Source: Treponema sp. (lineage in GTDB: Bacteria > Spirochaetota > Spirochaetia > Treponematales > Breznakiellaceae). Taken from it: a stretch of 37,704 nucleotides of DNA. The notes beneath the pieces were generated by a model that searched no databases, had not been told where the DNA came from, and worked only from the letters and a program-made list of their open reading frames with translations. The stretch covers positions 1 through 37,704 of the forward strand of contig JAITHD010000096.1 in assembly GCA_031280155.1 (NCBI GenBank), written 5' to 3'. Below are positions 23,876 to 32,035 of the stretch, one piece after another. The position numbers were made by a program, and so were the translations under genes. The first letter of the stretch is position 1. Each line of letters starts with the position of its first letter.

Positions 23876-25075
23876 TCATTTTATCAGTAAACTTGCCAAC
23901 GATGGTATAGATATGAAGTTCCCAATGGCGCCGCCAACGGAAGAAAGAAAAAAAACTAATAACGCTTTGGTTATACGGTTCCGATAGAGTCCTTTCAGAC
24001 TTACAATGTCGTCGGAAATGGTTTCCGTATCTGAAACCCGGGGTTTTCGCAAGGTAACTTCCGTAAGACCTGAGAAAAAACCTACTGCGATAAAAGGACT
24101 GATCGTACCGATAGGAGCGCCGATGAAGGAAACGATAATCGAGAGGGGATGTCCCAAGGCAATAAGCGCCCCCAGAGCGGCAAGAGACCCGTTGAGCAGG
24201 ACCCAACGGAGAAGCATTTCAAGACTCACTGCTGGACCTACCTGAAAAAATCCTAGTCCTATGAACAGTACAATGAGGATTGGTATGATCCAGCCCGCGG
24301 CTTTTGAGATGCCTCCAGAAGGGGGGATTACATCCAAATCAGACACGTCTTCTTTGATTTCACCGGCGCTTATCTTTTCCAGATGGGCTTTAATCCCCAG
24401 AAGATGTCCTGCTCCCACAACGGCTACTTGCTTTTTTATGGTTCCAGAAGGGCTATCCCCAGTGCTGGTCCAGATTTTGGCGGCTAGGTAGCGATCCCGC
24501 TCGTCAATCAGGGTTGCTTTGACTTCAGGCAGGTAATCAGCTAACTCGGACATCATACCTTCAAGTTCATTACGTTTTTTCATATTTTCGATTTCTTCTT
24601 CACTTAACTTTTCAGAAGAAAATGCGCTGGATAAAAGGGAAGCGAGGAGCTTGCATTTGCTCCATAAACTGCACCGCGCCCAGGCTCGTCGAAGGGTTGT
24701 CTGTACTTCTCGGTCGCAGAAGGCGTAAGGAATTCCCAGTTCTTGGGCGGTTTCGATTGCGGTTTTCATTTCTTCTCCGGGTTTAACCCCTATGGTAGTA
24801 CCTAAACGGCGCTGAAAACCAGACAATATCAGATTGGCGATAAGCAGAAAGCCTTTGCCTTCTTTTAAAATTCGAGCCAAATCCAAGGTTTCCCAGTGTT
24901 CTTTGTCAGCTATGGACTTATATCTGCCTGCATCCAGTTCAACGCAGACCATATCAGGGGGATCTTCCCGGATTATCTGATTTACTTCTTCAATACTTTC
25001 CCGGGAAACATGAGCGGTTCCGATAAGTATGATTTCCCTATTTTCAAGGGCAACGGTTATACGAGTATCATTCAT
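23876..25075 (-). CDS. TraB/PrgY-family membrane protein
   Basis: The 399-residue protein has an N-terminal TraB domain with the signature blocks LIGTAHVSRESIEEV, MVCVELDAGRYKSI, YAFCDREVQTTLRRAW, LIDERDRYLAAKI and VAVVGAGHLLGI. The family shares an EreA/ChaN/TIKI-like fold with conserved Glu and His residues. The C-terminal 140 residues hold four or so membrane helices (GWIIPILIVLFIGLGFF onward). In enterococci PrgY limits pheromone activity; most bacterial members are uncharacterised, though a peptidase role has been suggested. The start is ATG 25075; upstream is a divergent region leading to the small mS38-like gene. Confidence 0.88.
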   Translation of the reverse strand: MNDTRITVALENREIILIGTAHVSRESIEEVNQIIREDPPDMVCVELDAGRYKSIADKEHWETLDLARILKEGKGFLLIANLILSGFQRRLGTTIGVKPGEEMKTAIETAQELGIPYAFCDREVQTTLRRAWARCSLWSKCKLLASLLSSAFSSEKLSEEEIENMKKRNELEGMMSELADYLPEVKATLIDERDRYLAAKIWTSTGDSPSGTIKKQVAVVGAGHLLGIKAHLEKISAGEIKEDVSDLDVIPPSGGISKAAGWIIPILIVLFIGLGFFQVGPAVSLEMLLRWVLLNGSLAALGALIALGHPLSIIVSFIGAPIGTISPFIAVGFFSGLTEVTLRKPRVSDTETISDDIVSLKGLYRNRITKALLVFFLSSVGGAIGNFISIPSLASLLIK

Positions 25076-25148
25076 TGCCGATAGTATACTAGTTTTGAGG
25101 CGGAGGGTATAGAGCGGATGTTGAGGATTCCTTATCTTTACTTCCCTC

Positions 25149-25177
25149 TTGTAATTTATCTAATAATTTGATACGAT
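25149..25177 (+). promoter_or_regulatory. Promoter for the small mS38-like gene
   Basis: TTGTAA (25149-25154) and TACGAT (25172-25177) are separated by 17 bases, about 60 bases upstream of the GTG start. Confidence 0.45.
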
Positions 25178-25237
25178 TAGGATAAACCTTCGGACGCCAG
25201 GAAGAGGTTCCATCTTAAATGCAAAGGAGATATTCAA

Positions 25238-25327
25238 GTGCCTTGTGGAAGAAAACGTAAATTACGAAAAATTGCAACACATAAGCGCAAGAAGAAACTT
25301 AGAAGGAATCGACACAAGAATAAGTAA
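25238..25327 (+). CDS. 29-residue basic AURKAIP1/COX24 (mS38-like) protein
   Basis: GTG at 25238, preceded by AAAGGAGA with seven bases spacing, opens a 29-codon frame: PCGRKRKLRKIATHKRKKKL then RRNRHKNK and a stop. The THKRKKKLRRNRHK core is the AURKAIP1/COX24 domain of mitochondrial mS38. Tiny stand-alone bacterial proteins with this domain occur in Spirochaetes and Bacteroidetes, and are probably small-subunit ribosomal proteins. More than half the residues are Lys or Arg, fitting rRNA contact. The gene is easily missed because of its size and GTG start. A promoter upstream and a hairpin 18 bases downstream make it a complete monocistronic unit. Confidence 0.88.
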   Translation: MPCGRKRKLRKIATHKRKKKLRRNRHKNK

Positions 25328-25344
25328 CGTACCTTCTGTAACAG

Positions 25345-25367
25345 AGCCGCAGTATTGGGCTGCGGCT
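25345..25367 (+). terminator. Hairpin after the mS38-like gene
   Basis: AGCCGCAG (25345-25352) and CTGCGGCT (25360-25367) pair perfectly around a seven-base loop, followed by TATATATG rather than a strong T-run. Confidence 0.65.
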
Positions 25368-25455
25368 TATATATGATTTCAATGCGGTTAAAATTTATTA
25401 ATTTCTCGATTTTTGCTGATAAAAATAATATCATGAGCTATATTTGATAGATAAG

Positions 25456-27462
25456 ATGTATGAAACTAAATCCTTGTTAAGTCAAATTTCTGAACCAGGG
25501 GATTTGAAAAAACTTTCTCTCTCTGAATTGAACCGGCTTGGGACTGAAATTCGTGAAATAATTGTGTCTACAGTGAGCAAAAACGGAGGGCATCTGGCTT
25601 CTAATTTAGGGGTTGTAGAGCTGACTATCGCGCTGCATCGGGTTTTTGATTCCCCGGAAGATAAAATTGTCTGGGATGTAGGGCATCAGTGTTATACCCA
25701 TAAGCTGCTTACTGGAAGGTACGCTGAATTTGATACGCTTCGACAGTTTGGCGGATTGGCAGGATTTCCTAAACGTACTGAAAGTATTCATGACGCTTTT
25801 GATACAGGTCATGCTTCTACCTCAATTTCAGCCGCTTTGGGTCTATTAGCTGGGGAACAGTTTAATGGGGGTCAGCATCGGGTTGTCGCGGTTATTGGAG
25901 ACGGAGCGCTGACCGGCGGGCTTGCCTATGAAGCCCTTTCTCATGCGGGACAACTAGGACTGCCATTAGTGGTTATTCTCAATGATAATAAGATGGCTAT
26001 TAGTCCCAATGTGGGAGGGCTTTCTAAGTATTTAAGCCGGCTCTCTATGAAAGCTAAATACCAGCGTTTCCGCCGCACCTTTGATTCTATGGCGAAACGT
26101 CTGCCTTTGATAGGAGACGTTTTTTTTGATATGGTAGTCCGTCTCAAGCGGGCGGTAAAAGCGGTGTTTTATACGGATAATTTCTTTGTAGACTTAGGTT
26201 TTGAGTATGTAGGACCTATTGAAGGGCATAATATTCAGCAGCTCGAAGGAGTGTTGCAGGACGTACGGCGCTTAGATCGTCCGGTAGTAGTCCATGTGAT
26301 TACTCGGAAAGGTAAAGGCTACGGCTTTGCTGAAGACGATCCCGGCAGTTATCATGGGGTTTCCTCGTTTTCCGTAACCGGCGGTTTAACGGTAAAGGAA
26401 GCTGATCCGGTTGGGGCTGGACCAAAAAGCGCTCCAAAACTGACTAAGACATCCCGAGTAACCCCTATGCCGTCTCCGCCGGTGATAAGCCCTGGGAAAA
26501 AATCCTTTACCGATTGCTTCAGCCGGGCGATTTTGGACGCTGGGGCCCGGGATAATCGGGTAATGGCAATCACTGCGGCTATGGAGAAAGGTACAGGACT
26601 TTCTCCCTTTAAGACGGCTTTTCCAAAGCGTTTTTTTGACGTCGGCATTGCGGAAGAACATGCGGTTACCTTTGCCGCAGGGCTTGCCGCTCAAGGACTG
26701 CGGCCGGTGACCGCTATTTACTCAACCTTTATACAGCGGGCTATTGACCAAGTGATCCATGATGTTGCGCTCCAAAGGCTGCCGGTAATTTTTACGCTGG
26801 ACAGAGCCGGATTTGTAAGCGACGACGGAGAGACGCATCAGGGCTTATTTGATATTGCCCTGTTTCGTCCGATTCCGAATATGACCATTCTTGCCCCTGC
26901 CGGCGGGGGGGAGCTTAAACGCATGTTGGATTGGGCTTTTACTGAACCTCGTCCAACTATGATCCGGTATCCTAAAAGTCTGTGTCCTCCAGAGATCAAT
27001 GCGCTTTTCCAGCCTTTAGAACGCGGTCGTGGGGTGTTTATCCGGGAATGGGGGGTGAATTTGTGTCTTGCTTTTACCGGCAGTCTTTATTCAGAGGTTT
27101 GGGACGCGGCGGATCGGCTTTTGGCGGCAAATATTGCCGCAGACCTGTATAATTTGCGTTTTCTCAAGCCTGTTGATGAGCAGTACCTAACGGATATAAT
27201 GAACCGTTATGAGATGGTAGTTTTCATCGAAGAAGGTATGCTGGAAGGCGGTTTTGGAGAATACGCGGCAGAGCTTGCCTCAAGACGGCGCTGTACCGCT
27301 CAGGTACATACCTTAGGGGTTTCTGGTCACTACGTTGCCCAGGGCAAACGGGAAGAACTGCTGCGTCACAACGGGCTTAACGGAGAAGGAATTGAGGCTT
27401 CAATTTTACAGATTTATGCGGAAAATCGGATTCTTCCTTATTCAAGAGGCGCGATACGATAA
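25456..27462 (+). CDS. dxs: 1-deoxy-D-xylulose-5-phosphate synthase
   Basis: DXS makes deoxyxylulose phosphate from pyruvate and glyceraldehyde phosphate with thiamine diphosphate, the first step of the MEP isoprenoid pathway and a source for thiamine and pyridoxal. Blocks seen are GGHLASNLGVVEL, WDVGHQCYTHKLLTGR, GDGALTGGLAYEAL with NDNKMAISPNVGG (ThDP/Mg2+ site), DVGIAEEHAVTFAAGLA (catalytic Glu), THQGLFDIALFRPIPNM and MIRYPK. There are 668 residues from ATG 25456, slightly above the usual 620-640. The excess is partly a Pro/Lys-rich linker (about residues 325-345). A TTG at 25444 is also in frame. The SD is weak at both. Confidence 0.96.
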   Translation: MYETKSLLSQISEPGDLKKLSLSELNRLGTEIREIIVSTVSKNGGHLASNLGVVELTIALHRVFDSPEDKIVWDVGHQCYTHKLLTGRYAEFDTLRQFGGLAGFPKRTESIHDAFDTGHASTSISAALGLLAGEQFNGGQHRVVAVIGDGALTGGLAYEALSHAGQLGLPLVVILNDNKMAISPNVGGLSKYLSRLSMKAKYQRFRRTFDSMAKRLPLIGDVFFDMVVRLKRAVKAVFYTDNFFVDLGFEYVGPIEGHNIQQLEGVLQDVRRLDRPVVVHVITRKGKGYGFAEDDPGSYHGVSSFSVTGGLTVKEADPVGAGPKSAPKLTKTSRVTPMPSPPVISPGKKSFTDCFSRAILDAGARDNRVMAITAAMEKGTGLSPFKTAFPKRFFDVGIAEEHAVTFAAGLAAQGLRPVTAIYSTFIQRAIDQVIHDVALQRLPVIFTLDRAGFVSDDGETHQGLFDIALFRPIPNMTILAPAGGGELKRMLDWAFTEPRPTMIRYPKSLCPPEINALFQPLERGRGVFIREWGVNLCLAFTGSLYSEVWDAADRLLAANIAADLYNLRFLKPVDEQYLTDIMNRYEMVVFIEEGMLEGGFGEYAAELASRRRCTAQVHTLGVSGHYVAQGKREELLRHNGLNGEGIEASILQIYAENRILPYSRGAIR

Positions 27463-27770
27463 GTCAGGCTGCCCCAGGCTAAAGGCGTGGGCTTGAGGCT
27501 TTTTCAAGGCTTGCTCCTCAAGATTATACTTCATAGAGACGTGCCAAGGGGATAGCGCTTGATTTTCGTACAATTCCTTCCAAAGAGAAATTGTACGGTT
27601 GTTCCAACCCCTATTCCCCCAGTCTTATAGTCTCTCTATAGACGTTACTTCCCCCAGGTTGCGGGGGTAGGTCTAGTGGTCAAGAATATTGGTACAAAAC
27701 GTTTTCGGTGCGCCTTATATCCCCAGCCCTAAAGGGTTTTTCTATAAGGTTTTACGGCGAACCGGATAAA
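27463..27770 (-). mobile_element. IS200/IS605-like remnant, copy E
   Basis: Read on the minus strand it begins with the left end (TTTTATCCGGTTCGCCGTAA) and CCCCTTTAGGG. GACCTACCCCCGCAACCTGG follows, with GGGAAGTAACGTCT (the conserved hairpin), a 9-bp hairpin CGTACAATT/AATTGTACG, and a LYENQALSPWHVSMK-like TnpB extension reading. It ends in the right-end hairpin CCCACGCCTTTAGCCTGGGG with CAGCCTGAC. That end directly touches the dxs stop codon. The GCCCACGCCTTTAG...GGGG form is the familiar IS605-type right terminus. Confidence 0.75.
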
Positions 27771-27813
27771 AGGAAAATTCACTTAATACTTGCAAAGCCG
27801 CCGAAGGTATGTT

Positions 27814-27829
27814 ATCCTTTAAGAAGGAT
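27814..27829. promoter_or_regulatory. Inverted repeat upstream of the glycoside hydrolase gene
   Basis: ATCCTT-TAAG-AAGGAT is a perfect 6+4+6 inverted repeat. It overlaps a possible -10 (TATCCT) that follows TTGCAA by 17 bases, about 60 bases before the GTG start, so it could be an operator. Confidence 0.35.
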
Positions 27830-27875
27830 CATCAGATTTTATTCTCATGGTGCGGATCTTGCAGTAGGAGTTGTT

Positions 27876-29393
27876 GTGATAAAACGTGATTTTCCTAAGA
27901 TCCACTTTTACGATCAGGATTTTGTTGATATTTATGATAAAACCTGGGCATGGATTCAGGATTGCTGGAATATAGGGTGTGAACAGGGCGGGTTGTCCCC
28001 GCTGGAAAGACCGGAGCCGTTGCCGGAAACATCTCATGCTGCGGATAAACCCTTGAGTATTGAAGGTAATTTTTTTTCATATCCCAGCAGTCCAGCGATA
28101 CAGCAGGCGGATGCTATTTTTTCTTCATTTTTTTTAGTCTATTCAAACCGAATTTATCAGGCTCATCCTACGCTGGATGTATTCTATGACAGGCAGGAAC
28201 CGAATGGAGCTATTCGGTCAGCTTACCAGATCGAAACAGGGCTTCCAGTGGTAGACAAAGATAACCCTGAAGGTCTGGGGCTTCCGCTTTTTGCGTGGGC
28301 TGAATTCAATCTTTACCATAAATCAGCTAATAAAAAACGGGTTAAGGATGTACTGCCTATTCTTCATCGGTATACTGAATGGATTGACGCTACGTTTAAG
28401 CGGTCTAATGGACTTTATCAAGTTCCCTTGAGCGCTACGAGTATGGTCAATGCGCCCCGGGAAGGCGCGGTGTATCCTATGGATTTCAATACCATGATGG
28501 CTATTAATGTCCTTTATATGTCAGCTCTGGCGGATATTCTCAATGACAAAGAATCGAGTTTTCAATATAAACGGCAGTATTTTTCTCTCAAGACTCGGAT
28601 CAATACGCTTATGTGGGACCCAGACGACGGGTTTTACTATGACATCGATCAGAACGAAAAACGGATTCCTGTGAAGATGCTTGCCGGTTATTGGGCGCTG
28701 CTGGCGGAGATTCCCAATGACGATAAAGCGGAACAGCTTATTGCCAAGCTGCAAGCCCCCCAATTTTTCGGCGCCCCTCATCCGTTTCCCTCAGTGGCGG
28801 TGAATGAACCTTCTTTTGACGAGTCCGGGCGCGGCTATCGGGGTGCAGTGTTTCCACATCTGACGTTTATGGTGATTAAAGGACTTGAGCGGTATCAGCG
28901 GTGGGATTTAGCCCGGGAATGTGCGATTCGGCATCTTTATTTTGTGTTGGATTCAATGAGTCCTGAAGGGGCTATCCACGCGGCTCATCATAATACAGTT
29001 CACTCAAAAGGGCAGCTTTGGGAGGCATATCTTCCTTTAAAAGAGGGTCCTGCTCAATGGCCTGAACAGCCTGATTTTCCTCGGGTCCAGTATCTTACCT
29101 ATGACGCGCTTTCTACGATTTGTTTAACTATCGAAAATATCGTAGGATTATTCATATCTCTTCCTCGGAAAACAGTAGACTGGATTATTCCGAATCTGGA
29201 AATTATGGGGGTAGAGAATCTATCGCTTAAAAAAAATATGATTACGATTCTATCTAATAAGAGCGGCCGGGGCTGGGAAATCCACATGGAAAGCGAAAAA
29301 CTGTACTATTTCACTATCAATATTCTTGGAAAAAAAAAGAAAACTCTGCCGATTCCTTCGGGAAAGTGTTCCATGCTGATTGATAAATTATGA
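27876..29393 (+). CDS. Trehalase-like / MGH1-like glycoside hydrolase
   Basis: The 505-residue protein is an (alpha/alpha)6-barrel glycoside hydrolase of the trehalase/mannosylglycerate hydrolase (GH37/GH63-like) group. Blocks include FDFVDIYDKTWAWIQDCW-like YDKTWAWIQDCWNIG, PNGAIRSAYQ, NPEGLGLPLFAWAEFNLYHK, TLMWDPDDGFYYDID, GYRGAVFPHLTFMVIKGLER and KGQLWEAYLP. The frame is open from 27708, but the extra 56 residues lie in element copy E and look unlike the family. AGGAG five bases before GTG 27876 gives a start that matches the family. No signal peptide is seen, so it is probably cytoplasmic. Substrate unknown. Confidence 0.75.
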   Translation: MIKRDFPKIHFYDQDFVDIYDKTWAWIQDCWNIGCEQGGLSPLERPEPLPETSHAADKPLSIEGNFFSYPSSPAIQQADAIFSSFFLVYSNRIYQAHPTLDVFYDRQEPNGAIRSAYQIETGLPVVDKDNPEGLGLPLFAWAEFNLYHKSANKKRVKDVLPILHRYTEWIDATFKRSNGLYQVPLSATSMVNAPREGAVYPMDFNTMMAINVLYMSALADILNDKESSFQYKRQYFSLKTRINTLMWDPDDGFYYDIDQNEKRIPVKMLAGYWALLAEIPNDDKAEQLIAKLQAPQFFGAPHPFPSVAVNEPSFDESGRGYRGAVFPHLTFMVIKGLERYQRWDLARECAIRHLYFVLDSMSPEGAIHAAHHNTVHSKGQLWEAYLPLKEGPAQWPEQPDFPRVQYLTYDALSTICLTIENIVGLFISLPRKTVDWIIPNLEIMGVENLSLKKNMITILSNKSGRGWEIHMESEKLYYFTINILGKKKKTLPIPSGKCSMLIDKL

Positions 29394-29689
29394 GGCTGAG
29401 TCGATTGAAAACAAAGTATGGGATACTTTCCGTTTCGACCGAATAGTATTCGGTTGTCCCTGTCGCTTTTCCCTTGTTAATACGGATAGCAACCAATTTG
29501 ATTCTGTTTTTACTTGTCCTTACATATACAATAGTTATATCCCGCAACCTTGCCTTTATTTCTGTATTTTTTAAAGTCCGCAGATTACACGAATTTTACA
29601 GAGTCTATCTTCATCCTCAGTAAAGTGATGCGTTCTTTTCACAGCTTCTTTCAATACGGTTATTTTTTGGTTTTTTAAATTCTATTCCG
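29394..29689. other. Spacer after the glycoside hydrolase
   Basis: AT-rich sequence without a supportable gene. It carries the reverse-strand copy of the short dispersed motif at 29576-29595 and leads into the phage-like fragment. Confidence 0.4.
29576..29595 (-). repeat. Dispersed short motif, copy 2
   Basis: On the minus strand: AATTCGTGTAATCTGCGGAC, close to the motif at 13747 and 37344. Confidence 0.5.
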
Positions 29690-29992
29690 AAGATGCATTT
29701 ACCACTTGGCATGAAACCGAAACGTCTGCCCAGGCGTACTATGAGGAACGCTATCGAGAAATGTTTCCCGAAATATACGAGGACGAGAATGACGAGGATT
29801 ATCCTGGGTCTTGGGGGAGCCTGCAAGCCGACGCGGAGGAAACCATGCTGTCGAACACGGATACGCCGACTACGGCGCTTGGTAAGGAGGAAACAGTATT
29901 GACTATCACCAACAAACTCAACCTTCCCTTCGGACTGGTTAAAGCGGTCTCCACCGGTAAGCACAATACCCGGTTGTATCAGCGCAACTATC
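29690..29992 (+). pseudogene. Truncated phage-like protein fragment(s)
   Basis: An open frame reads WHETETSAQAYYEERYREMF, an acidic stretch, then TITNKLNLPFGLVKAVSTGK followed by HN. The latter resembles the N-terminus of phage-associated RecB-like PD-(D/E)XK nuclease proteins (ITNKxNLPxPxVxAV). AAGGAGG at 29884-29890 lies nine bases before TTG 29899, a possible original start of that second protein. The sequence is cut at 29992 by the IS3-tail repeat, and no nuclease domain follows. The family assignment is tentative. Confidence 0.45.
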
Positions 29993-30158
29993 TGGACTTT
30001 ACCCCGTTAGGTAGAGAGAGTTAAGCGGACAAGTTCCATTGAAACCCGTTAGCCCCCACAATAGTCAAGAGCCGAATGTAAACGGATTCGGTTATAATAC
30101 GCCTCGATGTACAATGAATAGCAACTGCCGAACTTCGGCTTCCGGGTGTTTGCCGCCC
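29993..30158 (-). repeat. IS3-family transposase tail fragment, copy 2
   Basis: The minus strand encodes YIEAYYNRIRLHSALDYCG, with the frame then shifting to NGFQWNLSA and a stop. It pairs with copy 1 at 11115-11278. It lies between the phage-like fragment and the IS1595-like fragment. Confidence 0.75.
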
Positions 30159-30412
30159 ACCGCGTTTTGCCAGCCCAAAGACCGGCGTTTTCCCCGTCCC
30201 CGCTTCGCGCCGAAATACGGCTCCTCCAGTTCAAACCCGCCGTCACCCCGGGGCGTTTCTTTCAGGGTCTCTTTTAGTATTGTTTCCCGCAAGACCTTGT
30301 AGTTGTTGTTGACGGTCTTGCGGTTTACCTTCACCAGTTTTGCCGCGGCGGCCGCGGTTATATCCTCGCTAAAGAACAATAAAATCTTATTGACCTTTTT
30401 GTGCGCTTAATC
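30159..30412 (-). pseudogene. IS1595-family transposase N-terminal fragment
   Basis: The minus strand encodes LLFFSEDITAAAAAKLVKVN, then RKTVNNNYKVLRE and later ELEEPYFGAKRGRGKRRS. This is the helix-turn-helix start and first catalytic-region block (VDESYFG in intact members) of an IS1595/ISXO2-like transposase. Here the motif reads LEEPYFG, with Pro in place of Ser and the catalytic Asp changed to Glu. The rest of the transposase is missing; the IS3-tail repeat follows directly. Confidence 0.7.
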
Positions 30413-30472
30413 TCTTCTACAGCATATACTTACATCATCTCCTCGCCGGTGATGATGGTCTAGAGCCTTATT

Positions 30473-31768
30473 TTATATATTCATTATTTCGAGTGCCTTT
30501 TCAAATATTTTTTTTATTTTCTTTTCTTTTATTTCAGATTCATTAAATCTAAAGCATACATTAACCTTATTGTTTACTGTAATAATACCAACGGTTAATA
30601 GATTTGCGGGAAATGCAGGTCCAATAAACTGTATATCTAAAACATTTATATTTTCATAATTATTGAAATCATATTTTCCTAGATTGGAAATGCCCAAACC
30701 TTTATTTTCCAATTGTTCCCCTATCAATTCAGCCAATTTCTTTGATACATGGTGTTCAAAATTACCGTAGGCCGCAAACATTATTGATTCGATTAAGTCC
30801 TTGTCAAATTCATTGAGAAAATGCACCGCCAAATGCCTGTTTTTTGTATTGAGTAATTGTTCTTTTAATATTATGGCTGTATCTTTTGCTTTTGATATAA
30901 AATCATTTTCGAGATTTCTAGTTACTTTTGCGGCAATTCCTGTAACAAAATTCCCCATACAATTATTCGGTTCAGATACCAAGTCATTACGAATATTTGC
31001 CGCTACCCCGACACGAAGTTCTTCCCTGTCAAGTGTTTCCATGAGCGCTACAGAAAAAGCGGATGTAATTACTTCATTTACCGTCAAGCCGTTTGATTTG
31101 CTTTTTTCCAATAATTTTTTTACGCTATCCCCTTCCAGCGAAGCCGTATAAAGATTGGGGTTATATGTTTTACGATATTTTTTAAAAAAATCATTGTAAT
31201 CTTTTTCGGTAAAACAGGTGCGGTTCTTTCTCCACTCCCCATTAAGCCGCTGCGCGTAGTCTTTTGCTGGCTGTTCCAAAAGGATTGTTTCTTTAAAATA
31301 TTTTTCTTCAGGTTTAAATGGCGGCAATTCTTGATTTGCGTCTATTTTATTATCCAAAGCCAATAATATATCTTTTACCAAATTTAAATAACCAATCCCA
31401 TCGCCAATAATATGATGCCCTAAAATAATTATTTCAGTGTCTTTTCCATTAATTACACAAAATTTAACCAGCGGGCCTTTTAAAAAATCAAATGGAATAT
31501 TATCATTTGTTTTATACCATGTTTGCCAATCAATTTCAGTTGATTTATAACATTCAATGCTTAAACCGCAGCTTTGAACAAGCCATGCATTATTGCCATT
31601 GTCTATTTTCAAGGAACAATTCAACAAAGGATGTTTTATACAAATTTTTTCCAAGGCTTCTTTTACTTTATTTTTGTCAAGTGTCCCGCCAATAATCACT
31701 CTAAAGCATACATTTATACTTGGGGAACGCAAGTATAGTCTTTCATTCATTAACGGAAAATTGTCCAT
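30473..31768 (-). CDS. Stand-alone condensation/acyltransferase-fold protein
   Basis: The 431-residue protein has the chloramphenicol-acetyltransferase/condensation fold. The catalytic motif HHxxxDG appears as LGHHIIGDGIGYL near residues 118-130, and the second half has a GVAANIRND(L) and MGNFVTG block like the DFG/latch region of condensation or alcohol acetyltransferase domains. It is not attached to adenylation or carrier domains and no NRPS gene is near. Possible roles are O- or N-acylation of a lipid, alcohol or peptide (PapA/AATase-like). The coding sequence is strikingly AT-rich and Asn/Lys-rich compared with neighbours, and it sits beside IS debris, which points to recent acquisition. 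SD GAGG lies before ATG 31768. Confidence 0.75.
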   Translation of the reverse strand: MDNFPLMNERLYLRSPSINVCFRVIIGGTLDKNKVKEALEKICIKHPLLNCSLKIDNGNNAWLVQSCGLSIECYKSTEIDWQTWYKTNDNIPFDFLKGPLVKFCVINGKDTEIIILGHHIIGDGIGYLNLVKDILLALDNKIDANQELPPFKPEEKYFKETILLEQPAKDYAQRLNGEWRKNRTCFTEKDYNDFFKKYRKTYNPNLYTASLEGDSVKKLLEKSKSNGLTVNEVITSAFSVALMETLDREELRVGVAANIRNDLVSEPNNCMGNFVTGIAAKVTRNLENDFISKAKDTAIILKEQLLNTKNRHLAVHFLNEFDKDLIESIMFAAYGNFEHHVSKKLAELIGEQLENKGLGISNLGKYDFNNYENINVLDIQFIGPAFPANLLTVGIITVNNKVNVCFRFNESEIKEKKIKKIFEKALEIMNI

Positions 31769-31791
31769 TTTGCAACCTCTATTTTATGATT

Positions 31792-31818
31792 ATTATAGTA
31801 TCCTGCAACTTTTGTCAA
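31792..31818 (-). promoter_or_regulatory. Promoter of the acyltransferase-fold gene
   Basis: On the minus strand TTTGACA ends at 31813 and TATAAT occupies 31797-31792, with 15-16 bases between. It lies about 25 bases from the ATG. Confidence 0.55.
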
Positions 31819-31945
31819 ACCCTTTTCCATAAATTTTTTACAATTTCTAAACCATTTTGCCTTCATTTCGCATAACAGGATTATTTACCCTGCGCCCCCT
31901 CTGACATGATTGGCTCCGGTTCCGCCGTATTTTGCCTGCCCCGGC

Positions 31946-31969
31946 GCTTTGCTCCGCAAAGCCTTTTTT
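31946..31969 (+). terminator. Orphan intrinsic terminator on the plus strand
   Basis: GCTTTGC-TCC-GCAAAGC (31946-31962) is a perfect 7-bp stem, followed by C and six T residues. Both neighbouring genes run on the minus strand, so no obvious plus-strand transcript ends here. Confidence 0.55.
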
Positions 31970-32035
31970 GGACCGGTAAAACAGCGTATGATGAAACATC
32001 AAACAAAGCCATAATTGAAGCCCAACAGCCGATAC

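Noticed and set aside
27708-27875. N-terminal extension of the glycoside hydrolase
   Set aside because: The first 56 codons lie largely in element copy E and do not resemble the family; GTG 27876 has a good SD.
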